Assembly: GCA_949290645.1 (NCBI GenBank)
Contig: CASESG010000003.1
Coordinates: 62,001 to 126,000, forward strand
Direction: 5' to 3'
From: an uncultured Bacillota bacterium
Lineage (GTDB): Bacteria; Bacillota_I; Bacilli_A; RFN20; CAG-288
Length of the DNA stretch: 64,000 bases
This document shows, in pieces, positions 51,396-60,740 of this stretch (within the stretch, counting starts at the first letter, position 1; every line of letters starts with the position of its first letter). Position numbers and translations under genes: made by a program. Under the pieces are notes generated by a model that saw nothing but the letters and a program-made list of their open reading frames with translations, was not told the origin of the DNA and made no database searches.

Positions 51396-52161
51396 TCAGT
51401 CCTCACCCAAGGTCACGTTCTCGGGCATGTAGCTGTCGTAGCCGAAGCCCTTGTCTTCCCTGTGGGGGAGATCCTTCTAGGTCCTCGTCAGGTACATGGC
51501 CGGGCTCAGCCCGTTCTCCACCGCCGTCTTGATCAGGGAGTAGTGCATCAGGGTAAAGTCCGCCTCCTTGCTGGTGTTGGCGAGCATCCATTTTTTCCTC
51601 CCTATCACGCCGTCCTCGATCCTCCTCTCGCTTGCGCTGTTGCCCAGCCCCAGCCTTCCGTCCTTGAACACTTCCCCGAAGACCGTCACGTGCTCTTGAA
51701 ACACTGGACCGCCTTGCACAGTCCCGACTGTCGGTCGGCTTGTCCTTGAAGCTGCCGATATATGGCTCCAGCTCCTTCGGTATCGGAAGATCCCTCTCGT
51801 TCCCCTGCCTGGCCGTCTCCTCGTAGCTCGGTGAGGATTCCTTTATCTTCCTTTCTTCCTCGGCATAGATCCTGTCGATGAGGTAGTCGTCCTCAAGGCG
51901 CACGTCAAGCCAGTTGACCTTTTCCATGGCCTTCCCTTTCTTTTCGGCGACCTTTTCCTCCAGGTCCACCGCTTCCTGCTCGGCCTCCACCCCGTCGAAC
52001 AGGGAGAGCTGGTCGCTCAGGGCCTCCTTCTGCCTTGCGAACTGCACCTTGGCCTTGGTGCCGGCAAGGTCCTTGTAGTGGACCATCTCGAGGTAGAGAT
52101 GCTGGTTCTTCTCTTGCGATTCCCTGATCATCTCCTCCTGCCAACCGAGTTTCTTGGACAT
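51396..52161 (-). pseudogene. IS66-family tnpC (transposase) remnant
   Basis: From ATG 52159-52161 the sequence resembles the N-terminal third of IS66 TnpC (a coiled region with LSDQLSLFDGVEAEQEAVD). About 150 codons later it jumps, with frame changes near 51720, to the C-terminal end: LGNSASERRIEDGVIGRKKWM and SLIKTAVENGLSPAMYL, the typical IS66 tail. Most of the catalytic domain is deleted, so it is dead. The 255 bases from 51141 to 51395 hold nothing else recognisable. Confidence 0.75.
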
Positions 52162-52424
52162 GGAGGAATTGTTATCGTCTTTGCAGTCGGGCAAAGAGAC
52201 GATTGTCTCGTATTATTCCTGAGACCAAGAGTTTCTGAGCACTTAATCTACAGCTTTGTCCATGTCAATATTTCATCTGAAAACATGTCCGAAAGAAAGC
52301 GAAGACCCTCATAGAATCGAGCTTTTCGTGCATTCCCCGATGTATCCTTCGGCTCTATTTCCAGCCCGTTGAGGAGTCCTCCCATCTGCTCCTTTCATAT
52401 CTTCCGCTTGCCCTTCTCCCATGG

Positions 52425-52672
52425 TCACCTGAACTTCCCTTTTTCCAGCCTGCAGGTCGACAGCCAGAAGCCGCTCCGGCCCCAGTAGAGCGTCTTCAAC
52501 TTGTCCCTGCTCTTGGACATGAAGACGAAGAGGCAGTTGTCGAAGGAATCCAGCAAAACTGCTGGACAAGCCTCGCACTCAGCGAGTTGATGGCGGACTG
52601 GACGCATCGGCAGAGGAACTTTCTTACATCGCCCATTTCCTCGGCGAAGTCGTAAGTGGTCGAATCTTTCAT
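52425..52672 (-). pseudogene. IS66-family tnpB remnant
   Basis: Begins MKDSTTYDFAEEMGDVRKFL, runs out of frame near 52560 and continues as FDNCLFVFMSKSRDKLKTLYWGRSGF ending in LEKGKF, the diagnostic TnpB (Orf2) signature. The frameshift and short length show it is not functional. Same orientation as the tnpC remnant, with about 260 bases of degenerate sequence between. Confidence 0.7.
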
Positions 52673-53073
52673 GGCAGTTGGGTCCTTTCTTTGTTCGTTT
52701 TGTGCAAAACCAGGATACCCAACTGCCTATCTCGATTCACTCCGTTCGCGGCCCGGCTTCTTCCTTGATTGAGCATGCGAACGAGGAGAAGCCCAAGCGT
52801 CAAAGGGCTACACACAATTTTTCGCGGCTTCCAAGCTTTCAGCCAAGAATTTGGCTAAATTACCGAACAAAAAAGGAAACGTGAATTTCAAATGACAAAG
52901 CTTATCATCCTCTCTCTGTATCCAAATTCATAAATTGCGAATGTTTGAACCCGAAACGCTATTGCGGTGTGCGTATTGCAGTGGTTCGAACTTTCAGGGG
53001 AATTTTGACGGTAATCCTGATAACCTAAATTTTAGTGATATGACATAACGAGCACAAATTGGTAAGATTTGGC
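52673..53073. other. AT-rich intergenic region without a gene
   Basis: About 400 bases between the dead IS66 element and the rpsD/tRNA-His terminator. Neither inverted-repeat ends of the element nor any gene could be identified. Confidence 0.5.
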
Positions 53074-53109
53074 AAAAAAATAACCCATAATGATTGAACA
53101 TTATGGGTT
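53074..53109 (-). terminator. Terminator after rpsD and tRNA-His
   Basis: Minus-strand AACCCATAATG / CATTATGGGTT stem (11 bp) with loop TTCAAT, followed by ATTTTTTT. Confidence 0.85.
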
Positions 53110-53121
53110 TCTTGTCAGAAG

Positions 53122-53198
53122 TGGGGCGGCTAATGGGACTTGAACCCATGAATGAGCGGTTCACAGCCGCTTGTGTTAACCACTTCACCATAGCCGCC
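53122..53198 (-). tRNA. tRNA-His(GUG)
   Basis: 77 nt with encoded CCA and the extra 5' G typical of tRNA-His (8-bp acceptor GGCGGCTA/TAGCCGCC). Anticodon loop CTGTGAA gives GTG; T-loop GGTTCAAGT. Probably cotranscribed with rpsD. Confidence 0.95.
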
Positions 53199-53236
53199 AT
53201 CAAGGATGCCCGAAGGCATCCGTGTTTCGAATCGAA

Positions 53237-53848
53237 TCAGAGCTTACGGTTGTAGAATTCGACGACCTGAGCTTCGTCGATATCGGCGTAGAGTTCGCTT
53301 CTCTCGGGGAGACGGACGAACTTTCCCTCGATCTTGTTGGCATCGACTTCGACGAAGGGAGGAATGCTCGGCTTCTTGTCGATGGCCTCATGGACGATCT
53401 TGAGAGACTTGGACTTCTCCTTGAGGGAGATGACGTCGTTGACGGAGCAGAGATAGGAAGGGATGTCGACCTTCTTGCCGTTGACCGTGACATGGCCGTG
53501 GTTGACCAGCTGACGGGCCTGACGACGGGTCGTGGCGAAGCCCATCCGGTAGACGAGGTTGTCCAGACGGGACTCGAGGATCTGCATGAAGTAGGTTCCA
53601 GTGACCTTGGTGCGATCGCCTTTGGCAATCTTGAAGAGACGCTGGAACTGCTTCTCGCTGACGCCATAGGTGAAGCGAAGCTTCTGCTTCTCCGTCATCT
53701 GAAGGCCGTATTCGGTCTTCTTCTTGGGGCGGGCATCGCCGTGCTGGCCGGGAACGGTCTGACGCTTCTGAAGCTCCTTGCCGCTTCCGAGGATGGAATA
53801 TCCGAGACGGCGAGAGACTCTCCAGACAGGACCTGTGTAACGTGACAT
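53237..53848 (-). CDS. rpsD: 30S ribosomal protein S4
   Basis: 203 residues, normal length. MSRYTGPVWRVSRRLGYS is the conserved start; LRFTYGVSEKQFQRLF and the S4 RNA-binding domain (LDNLVYRMGFATTRRQARQLVNHGHVTVNG, split here by description only as residues 95-125) are intact. It nucleates 30S assembly on 16S rRNA. AAAGGAG precedes the ATG. The N-terminal zinc cysteines of some S4 proteins are absent (C-minus form). A 140-base leader and a strong promoter lie upstream; tRNA-His follows. Confidence 0.97.
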   Translation of the reverse strand: MSRYTGPVWRVSRRLGYSILGSGKELQKRQTVPGQHGDARPKKKTEYGLQMTEKQKLRFTYGVSEKQFQRLFKIAKGDRTKVTGTYFMQILESRLDNLVYRMGFATTRRQARQLVNHGHVTVNGKKVDIPSYLCSVNDVISLKEKSKSLKIVHEAIDKKPSIPPFVEVDANKIEGKFVRLPERSELYADIDEAQVVEFYNRKL

Positions 53849-53991
53849 GAGAAATTCTCCTTTCTATATGCGTTACGATGCATAAGATAGGCGATGAGCC
53901 GGCCTTCCCGGATGAGCGTCGTTCACCTTCGTAGCAAGGCTACTGTCGTCAACGTCATCGGACGGAAAGTCATCATCGTGCTACTGATGCG
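53849..53991 (-). promoter_or_regulatory. Putative S4 autoregulatory leader
   Basis: About 140 bases separate the predicted transcription start from the rpsD ATG. The stretch contains several complementary segments (for example CAGTAGC/GCTAC and GGGAAGGCCGGC parts) able to form a structured leader. In Bacillota, S4 represses its own mRNA through such a leader. I could not match the consensus pseudoknot by eye. Confidence 0.4.
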
Positions 53992-53997
53992 AGGGGT

Positions 53998-54026
53998 ATT
54001 CTAACAGAGTGGGGATGAGATTTCAA
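53998..54026 (-). promoter_or_regulatory. Promoter of rpsD
   Basis: Minus-strand TTGAAA (54026-54021), 17-base spacer, TAGAAT (54003-53998). The -35 overlaps the last codons of the upstream gene. Confidence 0.8.
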
Positions 54027-55276
54027 CAGGAACTTTCGGGGAAGGCGAGATGATAGACGTGGTCCGGGTCGTCGAAGCGTTCGTTGCTCACCCAGGTCAC
54101 TTCGCCCGTCGTCAGGTTGTAGAGCGAGGACCAGACCGTGATGGAGTTGCTGTCGCTTCCCCCATGCTGGGCGTCCCAGCGCCTTCGTCCGAGCTCCTGG
54201 AGCAGGTCCAGGGCCTGCTCCTCGGTGAAGATTCCTTTCGGATTCGTTCCGTCCGGATCGATGCGCTCCTGAATGTGGAGGTAGCGGTCGTATCCGCCCT
54301 TCCGGCTGTCGTCCCGGCCCTCGTAGTATCCCGGAGTGACGAGGAAGTTGGTGATGTACTGGAAGTCGTGCTTCCCCTCTCCCTCCTCCAGGGCGTCGTC
54401 CTGGTCGTTGTAGTAGACTTTGAGCTCCCTCTTCGTCCCGTCGTCGTCCCCGTCCTTGCCCGCGACCCATTCGAGGATGGCGCTTCTTCCGGTCCGGTCG
54501 GCCACCATGTAGTGGAAGGAGGTCGAGGCCGAATCGTGGAAGTCGTACTGGCGGACGAGGGAGACGGCCTCGTCGACGTCGTCGGCATAGTCGAGGATCA
54601 TGCGGAGCATCGTCGTCGACGTCAGGTCCGGAAGGCCGCTGTTCTGGTCGGTGCTGACGACCGCTTCCTGACCGTCCTCGCCGACGTCCTTCTGATAGGA
54701 CATGTAGATTCCGCAGCTGACGCCGGCGTCGTTGATCCCGTCCAGCGGGACGTAGGGGCTGACGAGGGCGAGGCACTTCTCCATAAAGGAGGTGATCTCC
54801 GCGCAGTCGGTGATGCCCAGGAACTGAAGGTCGGCGCTGCTGACGGAGGCGTGGCGGCCGTCTCCGGGTGCGGTGCGGACGATCATCGACGTCGTCGGCG
54901 AAAAGTCGTAGTTGCGCGCGAAGTAACGGTCGCCTTCGGGCGTCTGGAAGGTGAAGGAGGAGCAGCCGACGGTCGGCGCCTCCAGCTCGATCGGAACGAT
55001 GCCCTTCGTGAGGTTCTGGACGAGGAAGTCGATCAGCTCCTGGTCGTTGCGGGCGCCGCCCTGCTCGAGGAACTTGTCGAAGTAGTAGCCGCCGGAGACG
55101 TCGATCGTGTAGAGGGGGCCCGAACGGTTCTCGGGATCGGCGTCCTCCAGCTTCTCGATCGTCGCCATGTTCTTGATTTCGTCGTGCCAGAGGCCGAGGA
55201 CCGTTCCTCCCACCCCGAGGGCGACGACGAGGACGGCCGTTGCCGTCCCAAGGACGAATTTCTTCCAAAGTTTCAT
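54023..55276 (-). CDS. Membrane-anchored Ntn-hydrolase (choloylglycine hydrolase / acyltransferase-like)
   Basis: 417 residues. One N-terminal hydrophobic helix (about 8-30) without lipobox anchors or exports it. GCSSFTF then GDRYFARNYDF (around residues 104-124) is the Cys-containing signature of linear-amide C-N hydrolases; Cys would be the N-terminal nucleophile after processing or, as here, with a propeptide of about 100 residues. GINDAGVSCGIYM, MILDYADDVDEAVSLV and LEWV follow the family. It probably cleaves an amide bond outside the membrane; substrate unknown. AGGAGA precedes the ATG. Confidence 0.75.
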   Translation of the reverse strand: MKLWKKFVLGTATAVLVVALGVGGTVLGLWHDEIKNMATIEKLEDADPENRSGPLYTIDVSGGYYFDKFLEQGGARNDQELIDFLVQNLTKGIVPIELEAPTVGCSSFTFQTPEGDRYFARNYDFSPTTSMIVRTAPGDGRHASVSSADLQFLGITDCAEITSFMEKCLALVSPYVPLDGINDAGVSCGIYMSYQKDVGEDGQEAVVSTDQNSGLPDLTSTTMLRMILDYADDVDEAVSLVRQYDFHDSASTSFHYMVADRTGRSAILEWVAGKDGDDDGTKRELKVYYNDQDDALEEGEGKHDFQYITNFLVTPGYYEGRDDSRKGGYDRYLHIQERIDPDGTNPKGIFTEEQALDLLQELGRRRWDAQHGGSDSNSITVWSSLYNLTTGEVTWVSNERFDDPDHVYHLAFPESSC

Positions 55277-55304
55277 GTTTTTCTCCTGATATCAACGAAC
55301 AAAT

Positions 55305-55333
55305 TTCATAGGGGAAGTCTCTGGAAAAGACAA
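55305..55333 (-). promoter_or_regulatory. Promoter of the Ntn-hydrolase gene
   Basis: Minus-strand TTGTCT (55333-55328), 17-base spacer, TATGAA (55310-55305), about 30 bases before the start. Confidence 0.5.
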
Positions 55334-55476
55334 GTGATTTCGAAAAAAAGTTTGACATTTTTAGGCATTTGTCCGAAGTAATCGACAGACTGTCTACAAA
55401 AAGGAAAAGGAAGGAAATCCCCGGAGGACGTTGTATAATAGGACGGTTTGATTCCGTGAAGAAAAGGAGAAACACC

Positions 55477-57882
55477 ATGCCCTACGATTTCAAGGAGATT
55501 GAAGAGCGTTGGGAGCGGATCTGGGAGGAGGAGAAGACCTACCGAACCGACGCCTACGACTTTTCCAAGCCGAAGTTCTACGTCCTCGACATGTTCCCCT
55601 ATCCCTCGGCCGTCGGCCTCCACGTCGGCCATGTCGAAGGCTATACGGCCACCGATGCGCTGGCCCGCATGAAGAGGATGCAGGGATACAACGTCCTCCA
55701 TCCGATCGGCTATGATGCCTTCGGACTTCCGGCGGAGCAGTTTGCCATCAAGAACAACCAGAACCCGGCCATCTACACCGACAAGAACATCGCAAACTTC
55801 CGCAAGCAGCTCAAGAGGCTGGGCTTTTCCTACGATTGGGACAGGGAGATCAAGACGAGCGACCCTTCCTATTACAAATGGACCCAGTGGATCTTCACCA
55901 AGCTCTACGAGAAGGGCCTCGCCTATGAAGACGATCGCCTTGTCAACTACTGCCCGGCCTTGGGAACCGTCCTCGCCAACGAGGAAGTCATCGACGGAAA
56001 GAGCGAACGAGGAGGCTATCCCGTCGTCCGCAAGCCGATGCGGCAGTGGTGTCTGAAGATCACGGCCTATGCCGAGAAGCTCCTCTCCGGCCTCGAGACG
56101 ATCGATTGGCCTTCCTCGACCTTGACGATGCAGAGAAACTGGATCGGCAAGAGCAAGGGAACGCTCATCACTTTTGATGTTGTCGGAAAGGATCTCTCCT
56201 TCGAAGTCTTCACCACTCGTGCCGACACCCTCTTCGGCTGCACCTATTGCGTGTTGGCTCCCGAGCATCCACTGGTTTCGAAGCTCACGGCCAAGGAGCA
56301 GGAAGAGGAAGTCCGCAAGTATCAGGAGAGCTGTCAGAAGAAGAGCGATCTCGAAAGGACAGATACCAGCCGCGAGAAGACCGGTGTCTTCTTGGGCTCC
56401 TATGCCATCAATCCGATCAACGGAAAGGAAGTTCCGATCTACATCGGCGATTATGTCCTTGCGACCTATGCGACCGGTGCCGTGATGGCCGTTCCGGCCC
56501 ACGACCAGAGAGACTACGACTTCGCCAAGAAGAAGAACCTTCCGATCCTTCCGGTCATCGAAGGCGACATCAGCGAACACGCTTTCGAAGGAGACGGCAT
56601 CCACAAGAATTCCTCCTTCGCCGACGGAATGGACAACCAAGACGCGAAGAAAGCCATCACCGAGAAGCTGATCGAGCTCAAGAAGGGCTCCTACAAGATT
56701 TCCTACAAGCTGAGGGACTGGCTCTTCTCCAGACAGAGATATTGGGGCGAGCCGATTCCGATCCTCCACATGGAAGATGGGTCGACCGTCTGCGAGACTT
56801 CCCTTCCCCTTGTCCTTCCCGAGCTTGACGACTACAAGCCCACCGGAGACGGAAAGCCGCCTCTGAGCAAGGCCAAGAGCTGGGTCGAGGTCACCATCGA
56901 CGGCAAGAAAGGCGAACGGGAGACAAACACCATGCCGCAGTGGGCCGGTTCCTCCTGGTATTACGCCCGCTATATCGATCCCCACAACGACAAGGAAATC
57001 GGCGACAAGAAGCTCCTCGACCACTGGCTTCCGGTCGACGTCTATGTCGGTGGGGCGGAGCATGCCGTCCTTCACCTGCTCTACGCCCGCTTCTGGCACA
57101 AGTTCCTTCACGACCTCGGCATCTTCTCCTCGGAGGAGCCCTTCCAGAAGCTCTATCATCAAGGCCTGATCCTGGGAAGCGACGGGCAGAAGATGTCCAA
57201 GTCCCTGGGGAACACGGTCTCTCCCGACGACGTCATCGGGGAATACGGGGCCGACAGCCTCCGTCTCTACGAGATGTTCAAGGGCCCGGTCGACCAATCC
57301 CTGCCCTGGTCCAACGACGGCCCCAAGGGAGCCAAGCGCTTCCTGGACAAGGTCTATCGCCTCTACAGCGACGAGAACTTCGTCCGCCTGTGGAGCGACA
57401 AGGACAATCCGGAGCTTGCGTTTGTCTATCACCAGACCGTCAAGAAGTGCACCAACGACTACGAGATCCTGCACTTCAACACGGGAATCAGCCAGATCAT
57501 GATCTTCGTCAACGAGCTGTACAAGGCCAAGTCCCTTCCCAAGGAGATGCTGAAAGGATTGGCCCAGCTCCTGGCTCCGATCTGCCCGCACATCGCCCAG
57601 GAATGCTATACGCTCCTTGGAAACAGCGGCTTGATCGACTTCGTCCCCTGGCCGAGCTATGACGAGGGAAAGATCTCCGAGAAGCCCATCACCTACGCCA
57701 TCCAGGTCAACGGCAAGCTCCGCGCGACCTTGGACTATCGCAAGGACTGCACGGACGAAGAGCTCGAGGAGCTCAAGAAGAAGGCCCTCGCCCTGGAGAA
57801 GATCCAACCCTTCCTCGAAGGGAAGACCATCGTCAAGGTGATCGCGGTGAAGAACCGCATCGTCAACATCGTCGTTCGCTGA
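55477..57882 (+). CDS. leuS: Leucyl-tRNA synthetase
   Basis: 801 residues, normal for a bacterial class I LeuRS. HIGH-type motif [16 protein letters not shown] near residue 40, the CP1 editing domain (residues about 220-400, with [11 protein letters not shown] and [16 protein letters not shown]), and [10 protein letters not shown] near 570. The start at 55477 follows AAAAGGAG; a TATAAT lies at 55434-55439. No T-box leader is recognisable in the 200-base upstream gap. A bidirectional terminator follows. Confidence 0.96.
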   Translation: MPYDFKEIEERWERIWEEEKTYRTDAYDFSKPKFYVLDMFPYPSAVGLHVGHVEGYTATDALARMKRMQGYNVLHPIGYDAFGLPAEQFAIKNNQNPAIYTDKNIANFRKQLKRLGFSYDWDREIKTSDPSYYKWTQWIFTKLYEKGLAYEDDRLVNYCPALGTVLANEEVIDGKSERGGYPVVRKPMRQWCLKITAYAEKLLSGLETIDWPSSTLTMQRNWIGKSKGTLITFDVVGKDLSFEVFTTRADTLFGCTYCVLAPEHPLVSKLTAKEQEEEVRKYQESCQKKSDLERTDTSREKTGVFLGSYAINPINGKEVPIYIGDYVLATYATGAVMAVPAHDQRDYDFAKKKNLPILPVIEGDISEHAFEGDGIHKNSSFADGMDNQDAKKAITEKLIELKKGSYKISYKLRDWLFSRQRYWGEPIPILHMEDGSTVCETSLPLVLPELDDYKPTGDGKPPLSKAKSWVEVTIDGKKGERETNTMPQWAGSSWYYARYIDPHNDKEIGDKKLLDHWLPVDVYVGGAEHAVLHLLYARFWHKFLHDLGIFSSEEPFQKLYHQGLILGSDGQKMSKSLGNTVSPDDVIGEYGADSLRLYEMFKGPVDQSLPWSNDGPKGAKRFLDKVYRLYSDENFVRLWSDKDNPELAFVYHQTVKKCTNDYEILHFNTGISQIMIFVNELYKAKSLPKEMLKGLAQLLAPICPHIAQECYTLLGNSGLIDFVPWPSYDEGKISEKPITYAIQVNGKLRATLDYRKDCTDEELEELKKKALALEKIQPFLEGKTIVKVIAVKNRIVNIVVR

Positions 57883-57887
57883 GCATC

Positions 57888-57926
57888 CAAAAAAGCCCTC
57901 CCGCCTTGCTTCGGAAGGGCTTTTCC
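57888..57926. terminator. Bidirectional terminator between leuS and pepC
   Basis: AAAAGCCCT (57891-57899) pairs with AGGGCTTTT (57916-57924); T-runs on both strands, between convergent genes. Confidence 0.7.
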
Positions 57927-57942
57927 CTTGTTCGGATTTCTC

Positions 57943-59277
57943 TTAGAGGGCCAGAGATCCCATCGGATCCCAGGGACTCAGGACGATCGGCTCCTCCTCA
58001 TAGGCCTGAAGCTGCTTCGGAGAGAGGAACTTCTTGTTGATGACGGCCTGGTAGACGAAGTTGTCGAACCAGTCCTCGTCCATCGCGTAGAAGCCTTTGT
58101 AGCCGACATTGTCTCCCCAGGAGTTCTCGACCTTGAAGCGATTGGCCTTCCCGTCCTTGCCGATGTTGACGCCGGTGAAGACCATTGCGTGGGTCATCAG
58201 GGATTCGCCATAGTCGAGCCGCTCCTCCTTGGTCATGTCGAAGGAGGTTCCGAAGAGGTTCTCGAGGTCGAAGTTCTTGCGGGAGAGGAAGCCGTTGGTG
58301 CGGTTAGAAAACTGTCCGACGTCGGAGCCGAACCAGACGACCTCACCGGAAGAGAGCTGCCTCACGACCAGTTCCTTGAGCTCCTCGATCGGAAGGTTGA
58401 CGTAGCGAACCTTCTCGCCGACGATGTTTCCGAGGTAGCTGACCGTGAAGGAGCGATAGAAGGGCTTGTCCTTGGTGGGGGCGTTGATGACCGAGACATA
58501 GTCGTCGAGATCGATCCCGACATAGCGGTCGAAGAATTCCTTGGGGGTGATGTCCGAGACGCGGACGAACTTCTTATCCTTGTCGATCGTCTCGTAGGTG
58601 AACGCGACAGGCGGCTTTCCCAGAGAGAGGACGAGGATCTGATAGATGCTTGAGAGGATGTCCTCCTTCTTTTTGCGGAGTTCGTCGATCGACTTTCCTT
58701 CCTCGTGCAGCTTCCTTAAGGCGCAGGCACCCTGACGGAGCTTGAGGGTGATATAGCGGTCCATCTCGCGGGTCGAGGAGGAGCAGCTTGTCTCCGGCAT
58801 CAGCTCCTTGGGGCAGACGCCGTACTTCTTCGTCAGGCCGACGAACATGTTCCACTGTCCGCCGTCCCCGATGGGATCCTTGAGGAGGTGGGCCATGAGA
58901 CGAGAGGAGAGTTCTTCGTCAAGGGTGGAGAGGATGTTTTCGAGGAAGAAGTTCGATTTCTCGAGCTTGTCGTAGAAGAGAGGATAGTTCTGGCTTAATT
59001 CCATGTTCTCGAGGTTTAGCTTCTTCATGACCTCGAGGCGGAAGACGTTGTAGGCGGCAAACATCCAGCAGCGCCCGGACTGTTTCTGGTTGCAGACCTT
59101 TCCGGCCTCGAGCTCGATCGAATAGTGCTCGGGCAGGGAGCGGAGGGTCTTGTAGTCCATGGCGGACTGGTTGATTCCGTTTGCGTTGACGGCGGCGATG
59201 AGGACGTTGTTCTTCTTGTCGCTGTCGAGACGCTCCTCGAATTGGTTCAAAAGTTCTTTCGTGATCTCTTTGTTCAT
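57943..59277 (-). CDS. pepC: C1-family aminopeptidase C (bleomycin hydrolase-like)
   Basis: 444 residues. Papain-like catalytic residues: Cys70 in KQSGRCWMF, His in MTHAMVFTGV and Asn in VENSWG. PepC is a cytoplasmic hexameric aminopeptidase that trims peptides imported by fermentative bacteria. The C-terminal tail, which acts as the specificity lid in homologues, ends in SPWDPMGSLAL. A second copy lies 16 bases upstream, so the two are cotranscribed. Confidence 0.93.
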   Translation of the reverse strand: MNKEITKELLNQFEERLDSDKKNNVLIAAVNANGINQSAMDYKTLRSLPEHYSIELEAGKVCNQKQSGRCWMFAAYNVFRLEVMKKLNLENMELSQNYPLFYDKLEKSNFFLENILSTLDEELSSRLMAHLLKDPIGDGGQWNMFVGLTKKYGVCPKELMPETSCSSSTREMDRYITLKLRQGACALRKLHEEGKSIDELRKKKEDILSSIYQILVLSLGKPPVAFTYETIDKDKKFVRVSDITPKEFFDRYVGIDLDDYVSVINAPTKDKPFYRSFTVSYLGNIVGEKVRYVNLPIEELKELVVRQLSSGEVVWFGSDVGQFSNRTNGFLSRKNFDLENLFGTSFDMTKEERLDYGESLMTHAMVFTGVNIGKDGKANRFKVENSWGDNVGYKGFYAMDEDWFDNFVYQAVINKKFLSPKQLQAYEEEPIVLSPWDPMGSLAL

Positions 59278-59293
59278 TGTGCACTCCTTGCTT

Positions 59294-60619
59294 TCAGAAA
59301 ATCGTTGTGATCGGATCGACTTCCACGATCGGCGCTTCCTCGTATTCCTTCCTCAGAAGCTCGGGGACATACTTCTTGTGGACGATCAGTTGGTAGAGGT
59401 TGTTGGTGAACCAGTCGTCCGACATCACGTAGAAGCCGTCCTTGCCGTTCTCCTTGCCCCAGGAGTTCTCGACCTTCCAGCGGTTGGGCCTTCCGTTCTC
59501 GTCGAGGTTGACACCGGTGAGGCACATCGCATGGTTGCAGAAGCTGTGCCGGCTGGAGAGGCGGTCTCCCTTGTCTTTGAGCAACTGGATGCCAAAGAGG
59601 GAAGAGAGGTCGAGGATGTCTTCGGCAAGATAGCCTTCCTTCCGCAGGGATTGCTCCGTGACATCGGCGGCAAACCAGAGGGGCATGTTGTCCTTGAGGG
59701 ATGAGATGGCGAGTTCTTTGAGCGTGTCGATGGGGACGTTGTAAAAGACGACCTTCTCTCCGCCGATGACGTTGTGGACATAGGGGGAGGAGTACTTGAC
59801 ACCCTTCTTCCATCCGCGCAAGGGAGCGTCGGAAAGAGCCAGGAAGTCATCAAGGTCGATTGTGACATAGTCTCTGAAGAAGGAAAGGGGAGAATCGCTG
59901 TGGATGTGGTGATAGACGTTGTCCTTGTCCCGATAATCGTAGTCGACTGCGGTCGGGACTTCTCCAAGGGCGAGGGAGAGGACGTGATAGATTTCGGAGA
60001 GCATCTCCTTCTTGAGCTCTTCTGCCTTTTCCCTTCCCTCCTTGGAAAGAAGATCTCGGAGGGCGAGGACATCCTTGGCGAGGATCTTCGTGAGCAGGGG
60101 ATTGAGCTCGGTGGTGTCGGCGGAGACGGTCGTGTCGGGCATCGACTCCTGCGGGACGAGGCCGTATTTCTTGACGAGGCTGACAAACATCGCAAAGTGT
60201 CCGCCATCTCCGATACCGCTGTCAAGAAGGAAGACGTTGTGCGGGGAATAGAGGCTTTCTTCGTGGCAGTCCATCGCCATTTCCAGGACGAAGTTGGACT
60301 TCTCCAGCTTGTCGTAGAACTGGAGATAGGCCTGGGAGAAGGAAAAGTCCTTCGCCTTGAGCTTGTCCATCACGAGACGGCGAAGCATGTTGAGACCGGC
60401 GAACATCCAGCAGCGTCCGGATTTCTTCTGGTTGGTGATGCTTCCGCAATCGACGTCGATTGAGAAGACGTTGGGAAGGGACTGGATCTTGGAAAGGTCG
60501 GTCGCGCTCTTAGAGATGCCGTTGTTGGTGATGGCGTGGCGGAGAGCGACGTCTTCCTTCCGCTCTTTTTCTTTCTGACGGAATTCCTGAATGTCGTTCA
60601 ATTGTATGGATTCTTTCAT
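59294..60619 (-). CDS. pepC: C1-family aminopeptidase C, second copy
   Basis: 441 residues from the second of two adjacent ATG codons, which sits 7 bases after GGAGG (the first, at 60622, is only 4 bases away). Catalytic residues: Cys in KKSGRCWMF, His in CNHAMCLTGV and Asn in VENSWG. Clearly a paralogue of the next gene with considerable divergence, so an old duplication, perhaps with different peptide preference. Confidence 0.92.
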   Translation of the reverse strand: MKESIQLNDIQEFRQKEKERKEDVALRHAITNNGISKSATDLSKIQSLPNVFSIDVDCGSITNQKKSGRCWMFAGLNMLRRLVMDKLKAKDFSFSQAYLQFYDKLEKSNFVLEMAMDCHEESLYSPHNVFLLDSGIGDGGHFAMFVSLVKKYGLVPQESMPDTTVSADTTELNPLLTKILAKDVLALRDLLSKEGREKAEELKKEMLSEIYHVLSLALGEVPTAVDYDYRDKDNVYHHIHSDSPLSFFRDYVTIDLDDFLALSDAPLRGWKKGVKYSSPYVHNVIGGEKVVFYNVPIDTLKELAISSLKDNMPLWFAADVTEQSLRKEGYLAEDILDLSSLFGIQLLKDKGDRLSSRHSFCNHAMCLTGVNLDENGRPNRWKVENSWGKENGKDGFYVMSDDWFTNNLYQLIVHKKYVPELLRKEYEEAPIVEVDPITTIF

Positions 60620-60740
60620 CATTAGACCTCCGAAATGTTAATATATCACAACAACGAGGCGTTTTGTTCCTGCAAGAATGGCCCTTTGGACGACAATAGA
60701 GAGTGAGGGAGGAAACGTCTTCTCGGGAAAGGAGTGAACC

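Noticed and set aside
55277-55476. T-box leader before leuS
   Set aside because: No T-box sequence (GGTGG-type) or specifier loop was seen in the 200-base gap.
54050-57807. Long open frames antisense to the Ntn-hydrolase, leuS and other genes
   Set aside because: They mirror the codon pattern of known genes on the other strand and match no family.
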